Origin: Candidatus Eiseniibacteriota bacterium
Lineage (GTDB): Bacteria > Eisenbacteria > RBG-16-71-46 > CAIMUX01
Length of the DNA: 64,000 bases
Direction: 5' to 3'
Assembly (NCBI GenBank): GCA_020633975.1
Contig: JACKCR010000014.1
Span: forward strand, 21,185 to 85,184
Part shown: positions 17,498 to 25,582 of the stretch, in pieces
Layout: each line of letters begins with the position of its first letter
How positions within the stretch are numbered: position 1 is the first letter of the stretch
Program-made: the position numbers and the translations under genes
The notes under the pieces: model-generated
Database searches by the model: none
What the model was told of the DNA's origin: nothing
The model's input: the letters and a program-made list of their open reading frames with translations, nothing else

Positions 17498-18406
17498 TCA
17501 CTCCCGAACGGCTGACCATTCCGCGAGGAATCCTCGGCCAAGCGAATGCGTACGTCCCTCGAGCCGGCCGGCCACGACCTTGCCGGACGTGTGGTAGGTT
17601 CCGGATCCGTCTTCGGTCGTGAAAGCGAAGGAGACGTAGCCCCAGTCGAGGTTCACCTCGAAGTTCTGCACGGGCGTGCCGTAGAACTCTCCGGACAGAG
17701 TCCCGCCTTCCGCATCCTCTCGGACGACGAAGCTCTGGAAGTAGTCGTCCGCACCCGGCGTGGGGCGAAGGTCTACCTTCCAGTTGCCGAGCAGCTGCTC
17801 GACCGACGGGACGACGCGTGTCACCTCGAATCCGTTGCGAAAGGCCCACTCCGCATCCGGCGCCCCCTGAAGTCTCACCTCCTTGGTCGAGGTGAACGAG
17901 TCCCCGCTCAAGGTCCGCGTGATCCGAAGGTCTGCGGGTCGGCCGTCGTCCTGACCGGAGCCGGTGAGTACGACTTGCCAACCAGACGGTGTCTTGTCGA
18001 ACGAAGCGATGACGAGACGTTCCTCGTCGAACTCTCCATCCGCAACCGACAGCGCGATCCACTCGGAGCCATCGGCCGACAGCGTGGACATGTCGAGGTT
18101 CCGGATGATGCGACCCGGATCCGTGAACTGGATGTCGGAGTGGAGGACGCCCCCGACCTTTTCGACGGTGTTGGACATCGCAAGCGGGATCGAGACGCGG
18201 CGATCGGATTGGTAGTCGCGGTAGGTCAGAGTGCCTTGCCATTCACCGGCGAGGTCCGACAGGAACGCCGAGGATGGAGTGCCTGCGTCTCTACTCTGCG
18301 CCGCGCCGGTGAGTGCCGTAGAGGCGAGCAGAAGAGCGACAAAGGGAGCGGCCATCAATAGGTGCGGCATGGCGATGGCGGTACGGATGGCTCTGACGAA
18401 CATCAT
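17498..18406 (-). CDS. Secreted protein of unknown function
   Basis: A 302-residue protein with a signal peptide (hydrophobic stretch to about residue 36, probable cleavage at TGAAQ). The mature part reads as two beta-rich halves, each opening with a W-containing motif (LAGEWQGTLTYRD and LLGNWKVDLRP), a spacing reminiscent of lipocalin-like or DUF1579-like barrels. The second half ends in SGKVVAGRLEGRTHSLGRG. The ATG has GGAGGAA four bases upstream. It is divergent from the graspetide export genes but has no evident link to them. Function unknown. Confidence 0.7.
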   Translation of the reverse strand: MMFVRAIRTAIAMPHLLMAAPFVALLLASTALTGAAQSRDAGTPSSAFLSDLAGEWQGTLTYRDYQSDRRVSIPLAMSNTVEKVGGVLHSDIQFTDPGRIIRNLDMSTLSADGSEWIALSVADGEFDEERLVIASFDKTPSGWQVVLTGSGQDDGRPADLRITRTLSGDSFTSTKEVRLQGAPDAEWAFRNGFEVTRVVPSVEQLLGNWKVDLRPTPGADDYFQSFVVREDAEGGTLSGEFYGTPVQNFEVNLDWGYVSFAFTTEDGSGTYHTSGKVVAGRLEGRTHSLGRGFLAEWSAVRE

Positions 18407-18703
18407 GGTTTCCTCCGGCGATCGGCACGGGACCGACTTCGGTTCCGGCCCGCTTGGAGTGTACTTCGTCCGCTAGACGCGCGAGGATGCAGAGCATCTC
18501 TCGAACGCCGTCCGTGGAATCGCGGCCAAGCGCCCGAATGCGTCTCGGATCTCGTCGGAAGGGGCGTCCCGTCCCCGTTTCTTGCTCCGGGGTCGCATCA
18601 TTTGGGCCACATCAACCGCCGCGTACCGCACCGCCGAGTACCGCGTGGTACCCTCTCCACCACCGGACCTGGTTGAGAGATCCGGTGCCCGTGAGGGATG
18701 TCG

Positions 18704-19918
18704 ATGGCTACACCGTTCTTCTCTTCCTTGCGCTCCATCGAATCCGACGACTCCCGCCACTGGATCGGCTGGGTGGGTCTCGCCGTGGCGCTCGCTTCGG
18801 CCTGGTGCGTTTGGGCTGTGCTCGCGCACGTCGCGCTCTATGAGTCGACGAGTGAAGCTCGGATCGAGGTGGCATCTCCAGTACACGAGATCACGTCTGC
18901 GGTGAGCGATCAGATCCGTTCCGTGCATGTCGCGGTTGGTGACTCTGTCGCGCCGGGGCAGTTGCTCATCGAACTCGATCGCACGATCCAGGAATACGAA
19001 CGCGAGGAACGACGCGCGGAGCTCGAAGCGCTCGAGCGGCAGCTCACCGGCGTCGCGGACGAAGGGCAGGCGATCGCGACGGCTCTACAAGCCGCACGGC
19101 GGGCAGAGACCGCAGCGTTGGCCGAAGCGAGAGCGCAGCTTCGCGAGGCGAACGCCGCTGCGGAGCGTGGGCGAGAGGACCTCGCGCGCGCCAAGACGCG
19201 CGTCGAACAGGGACGGGCCACTAGAGACGAGCTGGAGGAAGCGGAGCGAGTGGCGGCGGAACTAGAGGCTGCCCTCGCTGTGCGGTCCCTCACCGTGGAG
19301 CGTCTCGAGCGCGAGGGCGGGAGTCGCCGGGCGGATCGGATGGCGGAAGCAGCCGGTCTCGAGACGCAGCGTGCGGAGCTCGAGAGCCGGGTCGACGTCG
19401 CGCGGAGTGCGCTTGCGAGGATCGACGCAGAGCTGGAGAGGAGACGGATCGTCGCCTCGGTGGCAGGACGGATCACCGATCTCGATACGCTCGTCCCAGG
19501 ATCCTGGATCGAAGCAGGAGCCTCCGTCGGAAGGATAGTGCCGAGCGGGCCTCTTCACGTCGTTGCGGAGTTTCCGGAGACGGCGGCGATCCGCGTCGCG
19601 GAAGGACAGATGTCGCGCGTCTACGTGACCGGACGTCGGCCGGAGGGCGATGAGACGCTCGTTGCCCAGGTGTCGCGTGTCGGTACCGGGGCGCCCCGAT
19701 TCGGAGCCGCGGCATCGCCAGCCGGAACGGCGGCGGTGCGATCCGGCACCGGCCCCACGACTGGCCGCGTACGAGTCGAGCTGTCACTCCCGGGCGAAGT
19801 CGCGTCTCGACTTCACCATGGTCTCCCCGTGTCCGTCGAGGTGGAGGTCGAACGCGTTCGTCCACTCGACCTGCTTCTTCGCGTGGTCGGTCGCGCGGCG
19901 CGAACGAGACGGGCCTAG
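18704..19918 (+). CDS. HlyD-family membrane fusion protein of the graspetide exporter
   Basis: A 404-residue adaptor: a cytosolic N-terminus, one membrane helix (WIGWVGLAVALASAWCVWAVL) and a lipoyl/barrel-sandwich half-motif (VHVAVGDSVAPGQLLIELD). A long Ala/Glu/Arg coiled coil (about residues 105-240) follows, then the second half-motif (RRIVASVAGRITDLDTLVPGSW) and a beta-barrel domain. It should link the inner-membrane ABC exporters encoded just downstream to an outer-membrane channel. Two ATGs lie six bases apart; the second (18704) is chosen because GAGGG stands six bases before it. The stop is four bases from the next start, so it is co-translated with the C39-ABC exporter. No TolC-type gene is in this cluster. 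Confidence 0.85.
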   Translation: MATPFFSSLRSIESDDSRHWIGWVGLAVALASAWCVWAVLAHVALYESTSEARIEVASPVHEITSAVSDQIRSVHVAVGDSVAPGQLLIELDRTIQEYEREERRAELEALERQLTGVADEGQAIATALQAARRAETAALAEARAQLREANAAAERGREDLARAKTRVEQGRATRDELEEAERVAAELEAALAVRSLTVERLEREGGSRRADRMAEAAGLETQRAELESRVDVARSALARIDAELERRRIVASVAGRITDLDTLVPGSWIEAGASVGRIVPSGPLHVVAEFPETAAIRVAEGQMSRVYVTGRRPEGDETLVAQVSRVGTGAPRFGAAASPAGTAAVRSGTGPTTGRVRVELSLPGEVASRLHHGLPVSVEVEVERVRPLDLLLRVVGRAARTRRA

Positions 19919-19922
19919 CGAC

Positions 19923-22751
19923 ATGGCGCGCTGGTTCCGTCGTCCCATTCTCGTACCGGAGCGCGTGCAGACGTCACCGGTCGACTGCGGTCCGGTAGCG
20001 CTCCACACTCTCCTGACGGGCCACGGAATCTCTCTCAGCTACGGTCGTCTCCGCGAGCTCTGTCAGACGGACCTCGACGGAACCTCGATCGACACGATGG
20101 AAGACATCGCGAGGACGTTCGGCCTTCCGGTCGAGCAAGCCGTCGTGCCGATCGATCATCTGTTGCGCGAGCCCACGCGGTCCTTTCCTTCGATCGTCGT
20201 GACACGACAGGCAAGTGGCGCGTCGCACTTCGTCGTCCTCTGGAGTCGGCGGGGGAACTGGCTCCAGATCATGGATCCGGCGACGGGACGGCGCTGGGTG
20301 AGAGCACGGCGGTTTCTCGACACGGTCTATCCGTTCACGATGGTCGTAGAGCCTTCTGACTGGCGATCCGAGTGGGCGGAGACGGACGAGTTCCTTCTCT
20401 GCCTCCGGGAGCGACTCGACGAACTCGGCGTTCCTGGCGAGCGTTCGATCCGGTGGATCGACGCATCTCTCGGCGCGGAGTCGTGGACTCCGCTCGCCGC
20501 GCTCGACGCCGCTATCCGCATGGCGGCCGGACTCGTCGGACCAGGAAGACTCTCACGAGGCTCGGAAGCTGCCGAGCTGATCGAAGGCTACTGGGAAGGA
20601 AGCCGGGGGCCTGGCGAGAGGGGAGACGCCGGCGAGAGGTTCCGAGACTCTGATGTGGGCATCCGAGCTGCCCGCGATGGCACGCAAGCAGTGCTGACCG
20701 TACCTCCCGCCTTCTGGCCCGTGTTCCCGGAGCCACACGGTCTAAGGATCCGAGGTGCGGTTCTGCTTCGGCTCGAGTCGGAGTCGGAGTACATCGCGTT
20801 CGCTTCTCCGACTGACTCCGTCGCCACCTCCACATCACCTTCGTCGCCCGCGCCCGACGACACCGGCGCTCCGACTCTCGTCCAAAGTCTTCGCGAGACG
20901 GCGCAATCCCCGCTTCGTCATCTCGCGCGCGAACTGCGCCGCGAGGGTGCGTTCGTCTACCTCTGCGTTCTCTTCGCATCGTTCGGTGCAGCGGCGACCG
21001 TGCTCGTGGAGGCGCTGCTCTTTCGAGGACTACTCGGCGCTGGCGAAGTGCTCGGACCGAACCAGAGGTTCGGCTTGGTGGGTGTCGTCGGCATCGTCCT
21101 GGTCGTCGGTCTCTTGTTCGAGGTCCCGCTCCAACACGGCCTGGCTGCGATCGGACGACATCTGGAAGGGCGTGTTCGTGTGCTCCTCCAGCAGAAGATC
21201 CCCCGCCTCCACGACCGCTACTTCCGAAGCCGTCCCACGTCGGACATGGCCGAACGGAGCCACAGCATCCGGCTCCTGCGTGAGCTTCCCGTTCTCACGG
21301 GACAGCTCTTCCGCACTCTGCTCCGTTTCGTTCTCACGACTCTGGGACTCATCTGGCTCGATCCGGCGCGCACACCGCTCATTCTCGCCGTGTTCCTCCT
21401 TTCGCTGCTCGTGCCTCTCTTCGGACGCCGCGCCCTCTCCGAGAGTGAGCTGCGGGTGCGCAATCATCTCGGTGCGTTGGGTCGCTTCTACCTCGACGCA
21501 CTCCTCGGCATCGTCCCGATCCGGCTCCACGGGGCGGAGGAGTCGGTTCGCTCCGAGCACGAGTCACTACTCACCGAGTGGCTACGCGCGGGACTCTCGT
21601 TCCATCGGGCCGCCGTCTGGACGAAGTCCGTGCAGATGATCCTCGCGTTCGTCCTCGTCTTCGCGCTGGTGTCGATTCATGCGGCGTCGCACGCGGAGAT
21701 CGGCCTGTCTCTCCTGTTCGTGTACTGGGCGGTGAGCTTGCCTGCGCTGGGAGAAGAGGCCGCGCAGGTGTTCATCGAGTATCCGATCCATCGGAACATC
21801 CTCCTCCGGGTGCTGGAGCCATTGGGGGCGCCGGAAGAGGTGGGTCTGCAGGACGAAGTCGCACCCCGCACGCACTCCTCCCCGGTCGCGATCCGGATGG
21901 AACGCGTATCTGCCGGTGCGGGTGGGCATGACGTTCTGAACGAGATCGATCTCGACATCGCTCCGGGTGAGCACGTGGCGATCGTCGGTCGATCGGGTTC
22001 CGGGAAGTCGACGTTGGTCGGACTCCTGCTCGGCTTCTTCCAGCCATCGGAGGGACGGGTTCTCGTGGACGGCCGGTCCCTCGTCGGACCTAGTCTCGCC
22101 GCGCTTCGAGGTAAGACGGCTTGGGTCGATCCGTCGGTGCAGTTGTGGAATCGGTCCGTGCTCGAGAACCTGCGCTACGGCAACGGGGACGTCGCCGACG
22201 CGGACCTCGAGGCGACGTTCCACACCGCACGGCTCGATGCGTTGCTCGAGCAGCTTCCGGAAGGGAGTGCGACTCGGCTCGGCGAGAGTGGTTCGCTCGT
22301 CTCGGGTGGCGAAGGCCAGCGAGTCCGTTTGGGACGAGCGCTCCTCCGTTCTGGCGTCGGACTCGTTCTCCTCGACGAAGCGTTTCGTGGGCTGCCCAGT
22401 GACGTGCGGCACGAACTACTCGGGTCGGTACGGTCCCATTGGTCCACGGCTACGCTGCTCCACGTCACCCACGACCTGGACGATCTGGACTCCTTCGACA
22501 AGCTCATCGTGCTCGACGAGGGCCGAGTCGTGTTCGTCGGTCCGCCGCGCTTCGCCGTGGAGTGCCCCGAGTTCGTGACGCTTCGCTCCGGCCACCGAGA
22601 GCTTCGTCGCTTTCTCGAGCGAGAGAGCGGTTGGCAGCGTTGGCACATCGAGGCCGGACGGCTGCTGACTCGTGTTCCCACCGGTCCGGAACGAGGCCGG
22701 CGCGGAGTCCGTGGTCCGTTGTTCGGGAGAGAACCAGGGGGGAGCGCATGA
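19923..22751 (+). CDS. ABC exporter with N-terminal C39 peptidase domain (graspetide secretion/processing)
   Basis: A 942-residue protein. The N-terminal C39 peptidase looks intact: Q16 and C22 in QTSPVDCGPV, H102 in GASHFVVLW and D118 in QIMDPATG. An unusual linker of about 200 residues follows. Then come six membrane helices in two groups (the first around FVYLCVLFASFGAAATVLVEAL) and an ABC ATPase with Walker A GRSGSGKST (689-697), a signature LVSGGEGQR and Walker B GLVLLDEA. The usual Q-loop/H-loop region is present (TLLHVTHD). C39 exporters cleave peptide leaders after Gly-Gly or similar sites during export. The frame is open upstream to 19650, but the start is set at 19923, four bases after the HlyD stop. 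It overlaps the second ABC gene by four bases (ATGA). Confidence 0.9.
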   Translation: MARWFRRPILVPERVQTSPVDCGPVALHTLLTGHGISLSYGRLRELCQTDLDGTSIDTMEDIARTFGLPVEQAVVPIDHLLREPTRSFPSIVVTRQASGASHFVVLWSRRGNWLQIMDPATGRRWVRARRFLDTVYPFTMVVEPSDWRSEWAETDEFLLCLRERLDELGVPGERSIRWIDASLGAESWTPLAALDAAIRMAAGLVGPGRLSRGSEAAELIEGYWEGSRGPGERGDAGERFRDSDVGIRAARDGTQAVLTVPPAFWPVFPEPHGLRIRGAVLLRLESESEYIAFASPTDSVATSTSPSSPAPDDTGAPTLVQSLRETAQSPLRHLARELRREGAFVYLCVLFASFGAAATVLVEALLFRGLLGAGEVLGPNQRFGLVGVVGIVLVVGLLFEVPLQHGLAAIGRHLEGRVRVLLQQKIPRLHDRYFRSRPTSDMAERSHSIRLLRELPVLTGQLFRTLLRFVLTTLGLIWLDPARTPLILAVFLLSLLVPLFGRRALSESELRVRNHLGALGRFYLDALLGIVPIRLHGAEESVRSEHESLLTEWLRAGLSFHRAAVWTKSVQMILAFVLVFALVSIHAASHAEIGLSLLFVYWAVSLPALGEEAAQVFIEYPIHRNILLRVLEPLGAPEEVGLQDEVAPRTHSSPVAIRMERVSAGAGGHDVLNEIDLDIAPGEHVAIVGRSGSGKSTLVGLLLGFFQPSEGRVLVDGRSLVGPSLAALRGKTAWVDPSVQLWNRSVLENLRYGNGDVADADLEATFHTARLDALLEQLPEGSATRLGESGSLVSGGEGQRVRLGRALLRSGVGLVLLDEAFRGLPSDVRHELLGSVRSHWSTATLLHVTHDLDDLDSFDKLIVLDEGRVVFVGPPRFAVECPEFVTLRSGHRELRRFLERESGWQRWHIEAGRLLTRVPTGPERGRRGVRGPLFGREPGGSA

Positions 22752-25030
22752 GCACCCATGACCTTGCTCCGTACCTCTGGCCGGCCGAACGCACAGCGGA
22801 CGCCGTCGGTTCCCTCGCACTCCGGGCAAAGCTCGTTCCTCGGGGGTCCGTACAGCAGACGAACGAAGGGAAGGCGACCGAACAGCTGACCACCGAGCCG
22901 ACGTCGAACGAACAGCAAACGACCGAACGGAAAGCGAGCGCACGGAAGGCGAACGCACGGAACGCCGAGTCGATCCGCGTGGCAGCGCTGGGACTCGGGA
23001 TCGAGGCGTGTCCGGTCGTCGCGGACTATCCCGATGTGCTCCCGATGCTGCGCCGCGCGGCTCCCGCGGTGCTCGAGTTGGGCGACTCGGCGACGCAGTC
23101 TCTTCTCGTGCTGCTCGGACGAACCCGAAGCGGTCTGCGGGTGCTTCGGCCGGATGGCGAGACGTCGATCGTCACTGCGGAGGTCGTCCGGTCTGCGCTC
23201 TGTGAACGGTACGAAGCGCCGCTGCGCGCGGGAGCAGAACGACTACTCGATCGCCTCTCGCTAGAGGGAAAGCGCCGGTCTCGTGTCCGCCAGACGTTCC
23301 TGGACGAACACCTCACCGGGATTCGCGTGGAGGGGGTCCATCTCCTCCGCCCCTCACCTGGTGGGAGTTTCCGCAAGCGTCTCGTACAGGCTGGGGTTTC
23401 ATCACGGTTCGCGGCGATGGTCCTCACCCATGCGGCGCAGTACGCGCTCTGGATCGTCGCGTGGGCCTTGATCGGACGGAGCGCGCTCGTCGGACGAGAC
23501 GACCCAGGAACGCTCTGGGCCTGGGGACTCCTGCTTCTCACGCTGGTTCCTCTTCGCGCTGCCGCGTCGTGGTTCCAAGCGACGGTGTCGGTTCGGATCG
23601 GAGCTGCGCTCAAGGAGCGCCTCGTCCAGGGCGCAACCCGACTCGATCCGGACGAAGTGCGCACTCTCGGTGTGGGAGGACAGCTCGGTCGTGTCATCGA
23701 GTCCGAGGCGGTCGAACTCTACGCGATCCAAGGCGGCTTCCTCGTCGTACTCGCGGCGATCGAACTGGTCTTTGCGACGTGGGTACTCGGGCGCGGCGCA
23801 GCGCCCGTGCTCCAACCTCTGCTCCTTCTCGCCACGCTTCTCGTCGTCGCCTGGTTGGGTCGTCGCTACTACAGAGAACGCGGTTCGTGGACGGAACGAC
23901 GACTCGAGATGACGGCGGATCTGATCGAGCGGATGGTCGGGCACCGCACCCGTCTCGCCCAGGAGCCGATGTCGGAGTGGCATCGTGAAGAGGACCGTCT
24001 CCTCCACGCGTACTACGAGGGTTCGAAGCCGTACGACCAGATCGGTGTGCTCCTCACTTCGTCGATTGGTCGAGGGTGGCTACTTGCGGCGACTCTTGGT
24101 CTCCTCCCTGCGCTATCGAGTGGTACGTCTCTCGTCCCGGTCGCAGTTTCGCTCGGAGGGATGCTGCTCGCGCAGCAGTCGCTACAGAAGCTCGTGCTTG
24201 GTACGGCGTCTCTCGGGGGCGCTGTGGTGTCGTGGACGCGAATCCAAGATCTCTTCCGGGCCGCAGCGCGGCCGGAACAACTTGGGACGCGCAGTGCAGC
24301 CTTCGTTGCTGAGGACGCGGCTCGCGATGACGGTCACGCTCGCGCTCGCACTCGCGAAGAGGAACCAGCTCACGAGGACGCGCCTCCGTCTCGGCTTGAC
24401 GACGCAGTCTACGGGACGCGTCCACCTCTGCTCGAAGGTGCGGAGCTAGTCTATCGCTATCCACGTCGGATGCGTCCGGCGCTCGAGCGCGCATCGTTCG
24501 AGGTCCATTCAGGCGCTCGCGTTCTTCTCACCGGGCCTTCTGGAAGCGGGAAGTCGACCTGGCTCTCCGTCGTTCTCGGTCTGCGCGAGCCTTCCTCGGG
24601 GACGCTACTCGCATCCGGCTTCGATCGGACGACTTGGGGAGACGCAGGTTGGCGCCGCCGGATCGCCGCATCTCCACAGTTCCACGAGAACTACATCCTC
24701 AGTGGAAGCCTCGCGTTCAATCTCCTCATGGGACGGCGCTGGCCTGCGACTCCCGATGACTACGTCGAGGCGGAGCGGATCTGTCGCCGGTTGGGTCTCG
24801 GGCCGCTTCTCGACCGGATGCCGTCCGGGATCCTCCAGCACGTTGGAGAGTCCGGATGGCAGCTCTCTCACGGGGAGAGGAGTCGGGTCTATGTGGCGCG
24901 CGCCATCCTCCAGGGCGCTCCTGTGGTCGCGCTCGACGAGAGCCTGGGTGCACTCGATCCCGAGGCCTTCCGGACCTGTCTCGAGACGCTCGACGAAGAA
25001 GTCGACGCGCTCGTTCTGGTCGCACACTGA
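22748..25030 (+). CDS. Second ABC exporter, N-terminal domain resembling an inactive C39 domain
   Basis: A 760-residue exporter. Residues 1-75 are low-complexity, Thr/Glu/Lys/Ala-rich and built from short repeats. Residues ~78-200 (ALGLGIEACPVVADYPDVL... SLLVLLGRTRSGLRVLRPDG) resemble a C39 fold in layout but lack the CGP and HFV catalytic motifs. Six membrane helices follow (from MVLTHAAQYALWIVAWALIG). The ATPase has Walker A GPSGSGKST (596-604), a deviant signature LSHGERSR, Walker B PVVALDES and H-loop VLVAH at the very end. The paired peptidase-bearing and peptidase-less exporters behind a HlyD gene recall the NHLM-type RiPP export set. They may form a heterodimer. Confidence 0.85.
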   Translation: MSTHDLAPYLWPAERTADAVGSLALRAKLVPRGSVQQTNEGKATEQLTTEPTSNEQQTTERKASARKANARNAESIRVAALGLGIEACPVVADYPDVLPMLRRAAPAVLELGDSATQSLLVLLGRTRSGLRVLRPDGETSIVTAEVVRSALCERYEAPLRAGAERLLDRLSLEGKRRSRVRQTFLDEHLTGIRVEGVHLLRPSPGGSFRKRLVQAGVSSRFAAMVLTHAAQYALWIVAWALIGRSALVGRDDPGTLWAWGLLLLTLVPLRAAASWFQATVSVRIGAALKERLVQGATRLDPDEVRTLGVGGQLGRVIESEAVELYAIQGGFLVVLAAIELVFATWVLGRGAAPVLQPLLLLATLLVVAWLGRRYYRERGSWTERRLEMTADLIERMVGHRTRLAQEPMSEWHREEDRLLHAYYEGSKPYDQIGVLLTSSIGRGWLLAATLGLLPALSSGTSLVPVAVSLGGMLLAQQSLQKLVLGTASLGGAVVSWTRIQDLFRAAARPEQLGTRSAAFVAEDAARDDGHARARTREEEPAHEDAPPSRLDDAVYGTRPPLLEGAELVYRYPRRMRPALERASFEVHSGARVLLTGPSGSGKSTWLSVVLGLREPSSGTLLASGFDRTTWGDAGWRRRIAASPQFHENYILSGSLAFNLLMGRRWPATPDDYVEAERICRRLGLGPLLDRMPSGILQHVGESGWQLSHGERSRVYVARAILQGAPVVALDESLGALDPEAFRTCLETLDEEVDALVLVAH
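22855..22975. repeat. Degenerate short repeats encoding a low-complexity exporter N-terminus
   Basis: Units such as GACCGAACAGCT, GACCACCGAGCC and later GCACGGAAGGCGAAC/GCACGGAACGCC recur with 12-15-bp spacing and keep the reading frame. They encode the Thr/Glu-rich then Lys/Ala/Arg-rich segment ahead of the peptidase-like domain. Boundaries are approximate. Confidence 0.55.
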
Positions 25031-25252
25031 GGTCGTTGTGTACTACAAGTGTCGCAAAACGCTATAGAACAGTAGATTGTGGCGACTTGGCAGCCGTTCC
25101 TTCCCACAAATTCCGACTTAGCGAGCTTGAACAGAACGATTGGTCTTGCCAAGTTATCGAGGTCAGGAGCGGCTTGGATGGTCTGTTCAGCCCTCCTGTG
25201 ATCCCTGGGGCCAACCAGTCCATACGTTGCAACGACCATGGAGGTGTTCAGG
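25031..25252 (+). promoter_or_regulatory. Leader region of the graspetide precursor gene
   Basis: This 222-bp gap is visibly richer in A/T than its surroundings and probably carries a separate promoter for the precursor. An 8-bp inverted repeat (ACTTGGCA at 25085-25092, TGCCAAGT at 25147-25154, 54 bp apart) could be an operator or RNA structure. A TATAGA at about 25062 and a TTGAAC at about 25128 are possible promoter elements, but no well-spaced pair could be fixed. The Shine-Dalgarno GGAGGT sits at 25240-25245. Confidence 0.45.
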
Positions 25253-25381
25253 ATGAAGCCCTTCTTTGCTCGACTCCTCGAGAAGCAAGAGCCGAAGAAA
25301 GTCCGTACCGGTGTGAAGGCCGGCTGGCCCGTCGTCACGATGAAGTGGCCTTCGGACAACGACGACTACATCTACGAGTAG
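25253..25381 (+). CDS. Microviridin-type graspetide precursor peptide
   Basis: A 42-residue peptide, in two parts of at most 20 shown here. The leader carries MKPFFARLLEKQ, matching the PFFARFL helix that MvdC/MvdD ligases bind. The core carries T29-x-K31-W-P33-S34-D35-x-D37-D38, the TxKxPSDxE/D microviridin motif with W in place of the usual Y. By analogy the expected links are a Thr29-Asp35 ester, a Ser34-Asp37 ester and a Lys31-Asp38 amide. A YIYE tail follows. The start at 25253 is fixed by GGAGGT with seven bases of spacing; an in-frame ATG at 25238 overlaps that site. It lies between two export genes and two ATP-grasp ligases. A possible C39 cleavage point is Ala23-Gly24/Trp25. Confidence 0.93.
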   Translation: MKPFFARLLEKQEPKKVRTGVKAGWPVVTMKWPSDNDDYIYE

Positions 25382-25405
25382 TCGCCTAGAGATGTGATCC
25401 AGACG

Positions 25406-25440
25406 ACGGCCCCGGGCGTTGCCCTCGCTCGGGGCCGTTT
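25406..25440 (+). terminator. Hairpin terminator/attenuator between precursor and ligase genes
   Basis: A perfect 9-bp GC-rich stem (ACGGCCCCG at 25406-25414 with CGGGGCCGT at 25430-25438), a 15-base loop and a short T-run lie 25 bp after the precursor stop. Partial termination here would give more precursor than ligase transcript, a common arrangement in RiPP clusters. Confidence 0.75.
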
Positions 25441-25463
25441 CCATTCTCGAACGACAGCCACTT

Positions 25464-25495
25464 CCCTCTTCGCCCGCTGCGCGGTCGACGAGGGG
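25464..25495. repeat. Dispersed 32-bp palindromic repeat, copy A
   Basis: This 32-bp sequence matches 41191-41222 at 29 of 32 positions. It folds as an arm CCTCTTCG/CGACGAGG (one mismatch) capped by CCGC-TGC-GCGG. Here it lies between the precursor terminator and the first ligase gene. Confidence 0.75.
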
Positions 25496-25582
25496 GGGGC
25501 CAGCACGGTAGCGACATGCCTCGAGTCGGCCCTGATTCGAGTCACCGTTTCTTGATCGTTCCACCGATGGCGGTTTCTTTCG

